Below, piece after piece: positions 8,436 to 16,319 of a stretch of DNA of 64,000 nucleotides. Both the position numbers and the translations under genes were made by a program. Origin of the DNA: Candidatus Poribacteria bacterium (GTDB lineage: Bacteria > Poribacteria > WGA-4E > JAJDTR01); contig JAJDTR010000115.1 in assembly GCA_022827055.1 (NCBI GenBank), positions 1 to 64,000 on the forward strand, written 5' to 3'. The number at the start of each line of letters is the position of its first letter. Position 1 is the first letter of the stretch. The notes under the pieces are model-generated. The model did no database searches, was not told where the DNA came from, and saw nothing but the letters and a program-made list of their open reading frames with translations.

Positions 8436-9515
8436 TTATGGCTTCACCTGATACCGCGCGATGTCATCCGGCTCAACGATCTCCTCGCCCAAAGACACGT
8501 TCAAATCAGCCGCATGCTCCTGAAGTTTCTGATGAATGGTGTCCGGAATGTCAATACCGTTGGACAGCCGTTCGTTACGGCAACGATGTTCGAAATCTCC
8601 CGGTACTAACACTTCATTGAAGCCCGGCGCCGGCGGAGTCGTTTTCATGTCGTCAAGGAATGCCCGCACAGCCCGTTGATATCTCTCCAAAGGCGTGAAA
8701 GCCTCGACATTAATCACCTGCATAAACACGCCGCCCATACTGCCTTTTTCGATGTCGAACTCCTCGGACAATCCTCCCAATAGGCAGGTTACCAACGATA
8801 GCGCATAGCCCTTGTGACCACCGAACGGCAGCAATGAACCGCCATCGTAAAAGTCCATTGTATTGACGGTCGGATTGCCGTGCTTGTCCAGAATGTGTCC
8901 TTCGGGCACGTTCACGCCTTTGCTTCGCGCGACACGGAGTTTTCCTTCGGCGATCACGCTGGTCGCAATGTCGGCGATGAACGGCGAATCGTCACCGGTT
9001 GGGCAGCCGATGGCAATGGGATTTGTGCTCATGCCTCCAGCCGCGCCGCCAAAGGGCACGACGGGCCAGGCGCCCCGCTGACCGTTGCCAAGAGTAACGA
9101 TACTGATGCATCCCGCGCGCGCGGCTACTTCGAGGTATTCTCCCAACCGCCCAATATGACTGGTATCATAGAGGCTGGCACAGACGACATTAAAACGCTT
9201 TGCCTTATCAATCGCCAACTCGACTGATTTCTGAGCGGTGTAGTGCCCAAAACCGAAACCGGCATTCACGACAAAGGTGTTATCGGTTTCTTTAATTACT
9301 TCCGGCTCGACCTTCGGACGCAATCTGTCGTTTGCGATCATGTCCAAATAGGAGGTAATGCGTAAGACACCGTGCGAATCGTGTCCGGAGAGGTTGCCGT
9401 TGACGAGGATGCCCGCAACAGTGTCAGCGATATGGCGCGGTGTTTCGACCGCCATGAATATCTGGCGCGAAACGGCGTGAAGGTAACTTGCTTGAAAATT
9501 GTGAGTATCTGCCAA
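8436..9515 (-). CDS. Ldh2-family malate/L-lactate (2-hydroxyacid) dehydrogenase, copy B
   Basis: A 359-residue paralogue of the gene at 7276-8361, sharing GHDSHGVLRI, SHIGRLGEY and GGHKGYALSLVTCLLGGLS. The two clearly arose by tandem duplication and then diverged in the substrate-side regions (for example GNGQRGAWPVVPFGG here against CTTPTRVVPFGG in copy A). The start is TTG at 9515 with GGGAG eight bases upstream; no in-frame ATG fits. It is the first gene of the pair and probably co-transcribed with copy A. The two likely act on different 2-hydroxy or 2-keto acids, but which ones cannot be read from the sequence. Confidence 0.92.
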   Translation of the reverse strand: MADTHNFQASYLHAVSRQIFMAVETPRHIADTVAGILVNGNLSGHDSHGVLRITSYLDMIANDRLRPKVEPEVIKETDNTFVVNAGFGFGHYTAQKSVELAIDKAKRFNVVCASLYDTSHIGRLGEYLEVAARAGCISIVTLGNGQRGAWPVVPFGGAAGGMSTNPIAIGCPTGDDSPFIADIATSVIAEGKLRVARSKGVNVPEGHILDKHGNPTVNTMDFYDGGSLLPFGGHKGYALSLVTCLLGGLSEEFDIEKGSMGGVFMQVINVEAFTPLERYQRAVRAFLDDMKTTPPAPGFNEVLVPGDFEHRCRNERLSNGIDIPDTIHQKLQEHAADLNVSLGEEIVEPDDIARYQVKP

Positions 9516-9940
9516 TATGGTGTCTCCCTAAATTTTTTAGATAAACTCCTTTGATAACTGAAGGTGTGAAATGATGAATATGTAACCAAAACCGTTTTAG
9601 TTAACGCGATGGTTTACGCGCCGCATTGCTCTCGCAGACTGACTGCCTCATTCGCCAAGGATTGGATTTGGCAATCCAAGCCGAGCAAGAAGCAGCCGCG
9701 AACATTCCACATTTGTCTGGCCATTACAACATGCACGCACAACACAGGAATTATGCTAAATCCCATTAACCTTAACTGTCGGGTTTCACTTGATATTCCT
9801 AGACGTGAGCATTTTGTAGGAAAATCGAGTTTTTATTGGAATTGATAGCCAAATGTATTTTGCCGTTCAGCCCAACCTACGCGCTGTTACAAAGAAACCG
9901 AGTTTTGGGGAAAGAAACTCGGTTTCATGGCTAATGGTCC
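9516..9940. other. Intergenic region with short dispersed repeats
   Basis: No gene. At about 9666-9690 there is a TTGGATT/AATCCAA hairpin whose surroundings resemble 63479-63505. At 9862-9882 there is the reverse complement of the CGTAGGTTGGG-TGAACGG motif also found at 13919-13938. Both look like remnants of dispersed repeats. A terminator-like hairpin closes the stretch. Confidence 0.5.
9894..9926 (-). terminator. Hairpin downstream of the acetamidase gene
   Basis: A perfect 12-bp stem (GAAACCGAGTTT at 9894-9905 with its complement at 9915-9926) and a 9-base loop lie 15 bp past the acetamidase stop. On the minus strand the stem ends in GGTTTC followed by TTTG, a weak U-tract. It may be an intrinsic terminator, though stems of this kind are also common dispersed repeats. 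Confidence 0.5.
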
Positions 9941-10876
9941 TTACAATGCCGGTTTGATGTTTAGGCCAATATCTCGCAAGATGCTCTTTTTGACCTTGCA
10001 AATCATTGTGTAGGCGGGGTCGAACACATTTCCCACGTCATATTCCACGCATTGACCGAGCAAGATGTGGGGCTCGTTGGCTTCGAGACCAAGCTCAATC
10101 AGCCAGTGAACCATCTCTGTCGTGGCGTGCTGAACCGCTTGATCCAGCGGACGAGCATTCCCAGCGGTAAAGATGTAGTCTTCGTTCTCACCTCGGGGCC
10201 AATGGATGCGTTTGTCCTTGATTAGATTGACTGTGAATTCGACATCGAAAGAGATCTCAATGCCGGTGCCAACAATCTCGCCATCGCCCTGGACGGCGTG
10301 TCCATCGCCCAGAAAAAACAGCGCACCCTCGGTAAACACGGGGAAGTATACAGTCGCGCCTTGGCAAAACCCACGATAATCCATGTTCCCGCCATGCTCT
10401 GCGGAGGTTACGGCTGAAATCGCTTGTCCACCTTGGGCTGCGACACCGAAACAACCTACCATGGGTTCGAGAGGCAGGCAAAAGTCACCTAATCTCGTTT
10501 TTGGGGAAATAAGCGTCGCCGTCCACTCATCTACATCAATTTCCCATTCGGCGCCACTGTTTTTTGGTAGGCCGGCAGCAACGTAGTAAGGATCCAGGAC
10601 ATTCGGCGCGACAACGGTTGCAGTACGCCCTATTTTTCGGTTGGGGATAACTCGATCAAAGTACACAGCGAGCGTGTCACCGGGCGCGGCGCCTTGAATG
10701 TAAAATGGGCCGGTCTGTGGATTTCCCCCTCCCGTGACCGGCTGATCCTCAGCATCTCGTCCGCTATTGTCGACGGTCGTGGTCGCAACGGTGTCACCGC
10801 TCTCGATGTGCAGAACGGGTTCATACGTACCAAGGGCGGTGTAATAAATGCTTGGTTCAAAATGGTGTGTCGCCAT
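9941..10876 (-). CDS. Acetamidase/formamidase family amidohydrolase
   Basis: A 311-residue member of the FmdA/AmdA family, cytoplasmic enzymes that hydrolyse short amides such as formamide or acetamide to the acid and ammonia. Seen in the sequence: PVLHIESGDTV near the start, TGPFYIQGAAPGDTLAV (about 55-72), and further on MVGCFGVAA, GGNMDYRGFCQGATVYFPV and FLGDGHAVQGDGE, the characteristic core of the fold. The C-terminal LLGQCVEYDVGNVFDPAYT is also typical. Length fits the roughly 300-residue bacterial branch. The start has GGGGAG six bases upstream. It stands alone, followed by a hairpin. The amide substrate is not determinable. Confidence 0.93.
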   Translation of the reverse strand: MATHHFEPSIYYTALGTYEPVLHIESGDTVATTTVDNSGRDAEDQPVTGGGNPQTGPFYIQGAAPGDTLAVYFDRVIPNRKIGRTATVVAPNVLDPYYVAAGLPKNSGAEWEIDVDEWTATLISPKTRLGDFCLPLEPMVGCFGVAAQGGQAISAVTSAEHGGNMDYRGFCQGATVYFPVFTEGALFFLGDGHAVQGDGEIVGTGIEISFDVEFTVNLIKDKRIHWPRGENEDYIFTAGNARPLDQAVQHATTEMVHWLIELGLEANEPHILLGQCVEYDVGNVFDPAYTMICKVKKSILRDIGLNIKPAL

Positions 10877-10984
10877 CTTTTTCTCCCCAATGGCTGAATC
10901 GAATGCAGTGAGTCACAATTATACTCTACGCTGTTGGAAGTTGCGTTTTTTAAGAGTCAAGAAATGGAGCGTGAGTTTTGCAGG

Positions 10985-11140
10985 TGGTAGGAGGAATCAA
11001 GCGAGTGGATAGATCAACTGACCGAATAGGGAAGGCGATAGGGATCTTAGTGCGATAGAAATCCCTTCCGATTCCCGACCGCCGCCATTCGGAGATGGGA
11101 TCGCTATCGCAGTCACTATCCGTTCCTTTCATCTCCTACA
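10985..11140. repeat. Dispersed MITE-like repeat, copy A
   Basis: Starts with GTAGGAGGAATCAAGCGAG, contains GCGATAGGGATC and AAATCCCTTCCGATTCCCGAC, and ends with CATCTCCTACAA, so the ends form short inverted repeats (GTAGGAG/CTCCTAC). It shares most of these blocks with the element at 18485-18612. There is no coding capacity. Confidence 0.7.
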
Positions 11141-11302
11141 AACCTTCGGTGCACAATTGCGCAAAATTAACCGATGCTGAGTATCAATTATCGACGAGGC
11201 GGCGAGGGATATAAGAAATACCGCTACAAAGCGGGTTCCGTCACCCTGCAGCGGTATTTTCCAAAACTTTGTTTCAAATAATGCTTAGTTTCGGCTCAGC
11301 GG

Positions 11303-11437
11303 TTATTTATTCCATCGAAATCGGCGGACATCGTATTTATCCATGACTTCATCCGGAATGCCAGTTGTCCACACATCGTAGCCGGGAATCGCTTTGAATT
11401 CCACGGTTTCCAAGTAGGCACTAACGCCACGTTCGGG
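11303..11437 (-). pseudogene. C-terminal gene fragment, family unknown
   Basis: The minus strand is open for 44 codons ending in TAA at 11303-11305 and reads PERGVSAYLETVEF, then PGYDVWTTGIPDEVMDKY and RRFRWNK. It looks strongly coding but has no start codon, and a TGA lies directly before it. It is probably the tail of a deleted or frameshifted gene, in the gap between the repeat and the SDR. I do not recognise the family. Confidence 0.4.
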
Positions 11438-11511
11438 TCATCAAGTGTTGGTCATTACACAAGGCGTGTGTCTACTACGTTTGGCAGGTATGTCCTAATT
11501 GAACCAGAACT

Positions 11512-12369
11512 TCAATCCATTACCAATCCGCCTGCGACGCTGATAGAAAGGCCTGTCAGGTAGTCTGACTCGGCGGATGCCAGAAATGCCGCGGTTTGCG
11601 CGATATCGTCGCCATCCGCAACCCGCCCCCATGGAACCCCAGAACCGCTCTTCCGCATCTGATCGGAATGGCGCCCGGTTTTGTGAAACTCCTCGCCGGT
11701 AAAGTCCTCGTCCGACAGCGCGGCTCCGATGTAACTCCACCGCTCCGTGTCCACAACGGCGGGACAAATCGCATTGACATTGACTTGATGTGAAGCCAAT
11801 TCCAACGCCAGCGCCTGAGTAAATCCGATCACACCAAATTTGGCGGCGCAGTAAGCGGCAAAACGCGCACTCCCGCGCTTTCCCGACGTGGACGCCATGG
11901 TAATTATCTTTCCTCCGGGCTCACGCGCCACCATGTGACGGGCAACGGCTCGACAACAGAGGAATGTGCCTCTGAGGTTGACACTGTGAACGGTCTCCCA
12001 AGCGTCCTCCCGCAAGTCAACCACCGGCACGCGATCCGCGCCGGGACGAGAGCCTGCGTTGGTTACAAGTATATCAATCCGTCCAAACTCCTCTACTGCT
12101 AGGGACACCATATCATCGACTTGCTCCGCGTCGGAAACGTCGGCTAAGATACTGATTGATTTCCTCCCCAACTCTTCAATTTCTCGAACAACGGAGGGTG
12201 CCCCTTCCCAAGCTGTGCTCCAATTCGCGTATGGATTACTGACGATGTCGTTGACGATGACGTCAGCGCCCTCTTTCGCAAGTCGCACCGCAATTGCGCG
12301 GCCAATCCCATGCTCACCGCCGGCGCCGGTGACCAGTGCAACTTTTCCGTCGAGATTGTAAATATCCAT
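11512..12369 (-). CDS. Short-chain dehydrogenase/reductase (SDR)
   Basis: A 285-residue SDR. The cofactor motif is TGAGGEHGIGRA near 14-25 (a two-residue longer loop than usual), followed by TNAGS near 106-110, an active-site serine in MASTSGKRG, and YCAAK as the Tyr-x3-Lys pair. It is somewhat longer than the usual 250 residues, owing to an insert before the first helix pair (SNPYANWSTAWEG) and one in the substrate loop (EEFHKTGRHSDQMRKSGSG). It is 52 bp downstream of the HpaI-type aldolase on the same strand, so the pair probably forms an operon acting on a hydroxy or keto acid. The exact substrate is unknown. Confidence 0.92.
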   Translation of the reverse strand: MDIYNLDGKVALVTGAGGEHGIGRAIAVRLAKEGADVIVNDIVSNPYANWSTAWEGAPSVVREIEELGRKSISILADVSDAEQVDDMVSLAVEEFGRIDILVTNAGSRPGADRVPVVDLREDAWETVHSVNLRGTFLCCRAVARHMVAREPGGKIITMASTSGKRGSARFAAYCAAKFGVIGFTQALALELASHQVNVNAICPAVVDTERWSYIGAALSDEDFTGEEFHKTGRHSDQMRKSGSGVPWGRVADGDDIAQTAAFLASAESDYLTGLSISVAGGLVMD

Positions 12370-12421
12370 TTCCCTTTCCGCCAGTCAAAGAAGCACGAAT
12401 TACATTACAAACAAAACGTCG

Positions 12422-13096
12422 TCAAATCTCTCCGGCGGGGGCGTCGGCTTTGGCAACCTTAATGCCTGTGCCTTCCATCTGTCTCCGCACATAGGCCTTG
12501 CATTCCGCGACCGTTGAAAAGGGTGAATTGGGATGTGTCTCAATACTGATTTTCAAATCTTCCGCGCCAAAATACAGCATGGCGATGCCGGGTTTGGCAA
12601 GTTTGCGTGCGTTCACCACCGCCTCAACCGATTCAAGCTGGAACGTAAGGATTCCGTTCTCGTTCCACCACTCAATATAGTCGTCGCGTTCGGTATATTT
12701 ATCCGTTCCGTAGCCGTTAGGCGGCGGAAAACTTCGGATACCTACCGGCGGATAGTAAAACGCCCTGATTGCCTCATCGACATCGGCCTCGTCATCAACC
12801 TGCGGGATGACAATGGCGGCGGGACCCAGATCGCACAGGTTCCCGATAAGATAGGCGTGTTTCGGATGCTTGATACGTAGCTGAACCGGTATTCCGAGTT
12901 CATGCGCATTCTTACAGAACAACCACAGTTTTTCTTCGTTGAAGGGACCGTGTTGACTACACACCCCAATCATGTCGTAGGGGCCTTGCTTGAGAATCTC
13001 TGCAAGTTCGTCTTTGGTCGCATCCATGGGCGCGTTACCGACGTGTAGGGTTTCTCCGTTTCGAATCCGCTCCCTTAATGTAGCGTTGTCCGGCAT
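12422..13096 (-). CDS. HpcH/HpaI-family aldolase (2-keto-3-deoxy acid aldolase type)
   Basis: A 224-residue metal-dependent class II aldolase of the HpcH/HpaI/citrate-lyase-beta fold. Visible are GPYDMIGVCSQHGPF (strand 2 region), GPAAIVIPQVDDEADVDEAIRAFYYPPVGIRS (the classic substrate/metal loop, about 92-123), GILTFQLESVEAVVNA with the metal-ligand Glu, and YFGAEDLKISI with the second ligand Asp. It is a little short for the family (about 250) and relaxed in the N-terminal part. Such enzymes split a 2-keto acid into pyruvate and an aldehyde, or the reverse. AAGGAGA nine bases before the ATG supports the start. It is the first gene of the pair with the SDR downstream. Confidence 0.88.
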   Translation of the reverse strand: MPDNATLRERIRNGETLHVGNAPMDATKDELAEILKQGPYDMIGVCSQHGPFNEEKLWLFCKNAHELGIPVQLRIKHPKHAYLIGNLCDLGPAAIVIPQVDDEADVDEAIRAFYYPPVGIRSFPPPNGYGTDKYTERDDYIEWWNENGILTFQLESVEAVVNARKLAKPGIAMLYFGAEDLKISIETHPNSPFSTVAECKAYVRRQMEGTGIKVAKADAPAGEI

Positions 13097-14253
13097 GATT
13101 AATGCTCTCCTTGAGATGGTGCTATATTGTTCACCGAGCTAGAAGTTTTAGGTGATGATTTTTTATGGGCAGCGACAACCGATGGCGAAAAAACTAGCGT
13201 GTAATTTTACCTGTGTTTCCTGTTTTCGTCAACCCAAATCTTCCGAGCTATCAGGGGAAACGCACCTAAAACCGCTCAATCGCTCCGGCGTTGAGACTAA
13301 CCATGGCGGCTGTTTTCAACTTCATAAGTGGCTCATCTCTACAGCAACATCAGATCGAAATGTGTATAACATCAGTAGATGTTCTCATTCCTCTTAATCT
13401 CCATTAGTCGCTTGAGAGTTCAAAAATGTGGAAAAATGTTGATCCACCACCCTTTTTGGGGGTTTTCGGCTGAACTTGTACCTAATTTTTATGTAAAAAA
13501 GGACGTCAAAAATAGGTACAAAAATGTGAACGTAGGCTTTATTTCGAGGGCATGTTCACATGGTTTGATTCAACACTTTCCTTTGATAGCGCGGGTTCAT
13601 CTGTGGCCAAATGTGAACAAGATGTTAACAGAAAAAAAGATCTACGCTGCTAAGGTCACTTTTGGGTGCGTGGGAAGCCAAAGCACCGACTCGTTGGAAC
13701 ACAGATAATCTGGGAGGCAGTGCATCACTCCTCCGCTCATCTGTTCGTTCCTTATAATACTATACACGTGTAAAGTAGTCAATGCAAAGTCAGATGCGAT
13801 TCCCCTGTCCGAGCTATGGGGGTCACCGCACCTACACAGCGATCAGGGGAAACGCATCTAAATTTTCTGCATCATAAGAAAGAAAATCAGACTAAGTTTG
13901 AGACACTATTTTGGGATTCGTAGGTTGGGTTGAACGGAAATTCGTTAGTAACCGCTGATCTTGTAAGAGTTCTCGAGTGCCTATTTCGCTTGAACGCGCC
14001 AAAATTTGAGTGAAACCCAACACAGCCTACCACTATGAGACCCCCTCTGCAATTAGATGCGTTTCCCCTGCACAGCGATTGAAAATCATTGACGAGATTT
14101 TCGGTTTCACATATAATGAGAGCGGCTGCCGGCCTATCACAGCAAGCGGATTTTGGTATGTCAGAGGAATAAAGAACCGGATACGCCGCACTGAACCAAG
14201 TCTTTTATCATATAAGGTTCGTTTATGCGGACAGGACAATTCGGACAAATACT
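13097..14253. other. 1.16-kb AT-rich non-coding region rich in short inverted repeats
   Basis: No credible gene on either strand. It holds an imperfect inverted repeat GTACCTAATTTTT (13478-13490) with AAAAATAGGTAC (13508-13519); an 8-bp inverted pair ATGTGAAC (13524-13531) and GTTCACAT (13553-13560) with a third ATGTGAAC near 13611; four copies of the CAGGGGAAACGCATCT motif; and GTTGGGT-type repeat pieces at 13919-13945 and 14008-14030. It may be a landing site for small elements or a regulatory or replication region; I cannot tell which. Confidence 0.5.
13792..13859. repeat. Inverted repeat of the CAGGGGAAACGCATCT motif
   Basis: AGATGCGATTCCCCTG at 13792-13807 faces CAGGGGAAACGCATCT at 13844-13859 (15 of 16 positions pair), with a 36-base spacer. 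Single copies occur at 13252-13267 (CAGGGGAAACGCACCT) and, inverted, at 14055-14070 (exact). TCCGAGCTAT is also shared by the spacer and the 13242-13251 region. It looks like a small palindromic mobile unit. Confidence 0.6.
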
Positions 14254-15396
14254 ATGCTTTACGACCTACTCATCAAAGGCGGGACGCTAATTGATCCCGC
14301 ACAAAGTATCCACGCGAAGAGGGACGTGGCGTTTGCCAACGGCGCGGTCGCCTGCGTAGGCGACGATTTGCCGAAGGGCGAGGCGCGCGAGGTACTGGAC
14401 GTGACTGATCGAATCGTCACCCCCGGGCTGATCGATTTGCACGTCCACGTGTTCTACGGCGTTGGGCATTACGGCATCGAACCTGATCCCACCTGCCTCG
14501 CGAAAGGCGCCACAACAGTCGTCGACGCCGGTTCGGCGGGTGCGGACAATTTCACCGGTTTTCGGAAGTATGTGATTGAGGTGAGCGAGACGAGCATCTT
14601 CGCTTACCTCAACGTCTCGTCGCAGGGAATGATGACGGAGGAGATTGGCGAGTTCGAGATGCCGGAATACGCCAATGTCAGCAAAGCGTGCCAGATGATC
14701 GAGAAGCATCGCGACCTCATCTTGGGAATCAAGGCTCGGCTGACACGGCACAAGATCGCCAGTGAACGGTCGGGGCTGACACCGCTGTATCGTGCCCGGG
14801 AAGCGGCGGATGCGGCAGGTTTACCCATCATGATACATCCTCAAAACGCTTGGTGCGATTCGCTGGATGACATTCTCGCCGTTATGAAGGAACGCGATGT
14901 CTTGACTCACTGTTTTCACGACCGGGCGTGCGGCATCATGGACGAGGGCGGCAAGGTGCGAAAATCCGTCCATGAAGCCATGGAGCGGGGCGTGATATTC
15001 GATGTGGGCCACGGCGCAGGCTCGTTTTCGTGGGAAATTGCCGAGCGTGCAATGGCGCAGGGCATCGAGCCGCAAACCATCTCGTCGGATTTGCATTTCT
15101 ACAACGTTAACGGTCCCGTTTATGACTTGGCGAATGTCGTCACCAAGTTCCTCCATCTCGGCATGAAGCTGGATGACGCCATAGCCAAGGTCACCTCCGT
15201 GCCGGCGGAGGTGATTTTAATGCCCGACAGGATTGGGACGTTGGCTGTCGGCGCTTGGGGAGACGCAATTGTGTCCGAATTGCGCGAGGGCGAATTTCAG
15301 CTCGCTGATTCGCGCGGGCAGGTGCGCACAGGCACGCAGAAGTTTGTGCCCGTTACCGTGGTCAAAGGCGGGCGGGTGTATCGACAGCATGATTAA
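14254..15396 (+). CDS. Amidohydrolase/deacetylase-family metallohydrolase (dihydroorotase-like)
   Basis: A 380-residue amidohydrolase-superfamily enzyme. The metal-binding HxH is in GLIDLHVHVFYG (about 60-71). The carboxylated-lysine position falls in LGIKARLTRHKI, with further ligands in LPIMIHPQN and DVLTHCFHD, and the catalytic Asp in TISSDLHFYN. The N-terminal LLIKGGTLIDP and C-terminal GTLAVGAWGDAIV form the usual beta sandwich. It resembles the EF_0837/AHA_3915 branch, whose members deacetylate acyl-hydroxy acids. It is 5 bp upstream of the PhyH gene and probably co-transcribed with it. The substrate is not known. Confidence 0.9.
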   Translation: MLYDLLIKGGTLIDPAQSIHAKRDVAFANGAVACVGDDLPKGEAREVLDVTDRIVTPGLIDLHVHVFYGVGHYGIEPDPTCLAKGATTVVDAGSAGADNFTGFRKYVIEVSETSIFAYLNVSSQGMMTEEIGEFEMPEYANVSKACQMIEKHRDLILGIKARLTRHKIASERSGLTPLYRAREAADAAGLPIMIHPQNAWCDSLDDILAVMKERDVLTHCFHDRACGIMDEGGKVRKSVHEAMERGVIFDVGHGAGSFSWEIAERAMAQGIEPQTISSDLHFYNVNGPVYDLANVVTKFLHLGMKLDDAIAKVTSVPAEVILMPDRIGTLAVGAWGDAIVSELREGEFQLADSRGQVRTGTQKFVPVTVVKGGRVYRQHD

Positions 15397-15401
15397 CAGA
15401 A

Positions 15402-16160
15402 ATGGGGATGGGGATGAATATCAGTCAAGAAATTTACGACCAGTACTGGGAGAAGGGTTGGGTCGTCGTCGAAGGGGTGTTCGCGCCTGAGGAGGTCGAG
15501 CGCATCGCTCAACTCGCGCTTGAGGTGACGGACGACGAGATTAAACGGGGCGAATCGTCAAATTACTCCGTAGACTTCGCGGGAGATGGAAGAACCCTGC
15601 CGCGAAAACTTATTTCCCCGTTCGAGAAGGGCACTGCATTCCAAACATTCGTGCTAGATTCCCGACTTCGTGACATCATCAGAGACCTTATCGGGGTCGA
15701 GCCGTTGCTGTTCGCGGATCAGATTTTTATGAAGCCGCCGCACTTCGGTACCGCCAAACCGTACCATCAGGACAACTTTTACTTCAAATGCGACCCGGCT
15801 GATCATGTCATCACTGTTTGGGTAGCGATGGACGATGCCGATGAATCCAACGGTTGTTTACGCTATATCGAAGGGTCGCATAAGGGGCCGGTATTGCCGC
15901 ATGAGGTGCCGGATCCGGAGGAAGAGTACAATTCGGTACCGCCGACGGATCTGATTGACCTGTCAAAGGAGGTGTTGGCGGAGGTGAAAAAGGGTGGCGT
16001 GGTTTTCCACCATAGCAAGATGCTGCATACGTCTCATCGCAACGAATCGGAGCGGTGGCGGCGCGGGTACGCGAGTCATTGGGCGAGCGCCGAGACGACA
16101 TCGGAAATCCAGACGATCGAGAAGGGTTATTTTCGGCGGTACGATTTTTTGAAGGGATAA
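15402..16160 (+). CDS. Phytanoyl-CoA dioxygenase (PhyH) family Fe(II)/2-oxoglutarate oxygenase
   Basis: A 252-residue non-haem iron dioxygenase. The iron ligands appear as H-x-D in AKPYHQDNFYF (about 123-133) and a distal His in VVFHHSKMLHTSHRN (about 204-218), where the later Arg or Lys binds 2-oxoglutarate. The intermediate GCLRYIEGSHKG is the family signature strand. PhyH-like proteins are greatly expanded in Poribacteria; their substrates are mostly unknown and rarely phytanoyl-CoA. Three ATGs occur at 15402, 15408 and 15414; the last is best placed behind the GGGGATGGGG purine run. Just upstream is the amidohydrolase gene; downstream a 31-bp inverted repeat separates it from the convergent hydantoinase A gene. 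Confidence 0.92.
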   Translation: MGMGMNISQEIYDQYWEKGWVVVEGVFAPEEVERIAQLALEVTDDEIKRGESSNYSVDFAGDGRTLPRKLISPFEKGTAFQTFVLDSRLRDIIRDLIGVEPLLFADQIFMKPPHFGTAKPYHQDNFYFKCDPADHVITVWVAMDDADESNGCLRYIEGSHKGPVLPHEVPDPEEEYNSVPPTDLIDLSKEVLAEVKKGGVVFHHSKMLHTSHRNESERWRRGYASHWASAETTSEIQTIEKGYFRRYDFLKG

Positions 16161-16178
16161 CGACCAACGGGGCGGATA

Positions 16179-16307
16179 GATCAAGTGAGCGAACAGCGAG
16201 CGCGATAGGGATCCCACGGTGATAGGGAAACCCCCTTATTCCCTACGGTGTCAGTTGGGTTTCGCTTCATGAGATTCCTATCGCGCTCGCTGTTCGCTCA
16301 CTTGATC
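16179..16307. repeat. Dispersed repeat copy B with perfect 31-bp inverted arms
   Basis: The left arm 16179-16209 and right arm 16277-16307 are perfect reverse complements over 31 bases (GATCAAGTGAGCGAACAGCG and onward), with a 67-base spacer containing TTATTCCCTACGG and GTTGGGTTTCGC. It sits between convergent genes (PhyH and hydantoinase A), where it could stop transcription from both sides. The arm sequence recurs in degraded form at 18485, 20604, 33555 and 53950. Confidence 0.8.
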
Positions 16308-16319
16308 CCAACCTACAAG

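Noticed and set aside
13379-13708. 109-codon open frame in the AT-rich gap
   Set aside because: The composition is unlike protein (poor ribosome site, mixed low-complexity) and it overlaps the inverted repeats.
13478-14070. CRISPR array or iteron origin
   Set aside because: The repeats are few, irregularly spaced and in both orientations, so they fit neither a CRISPR array nor a clear iteron set.
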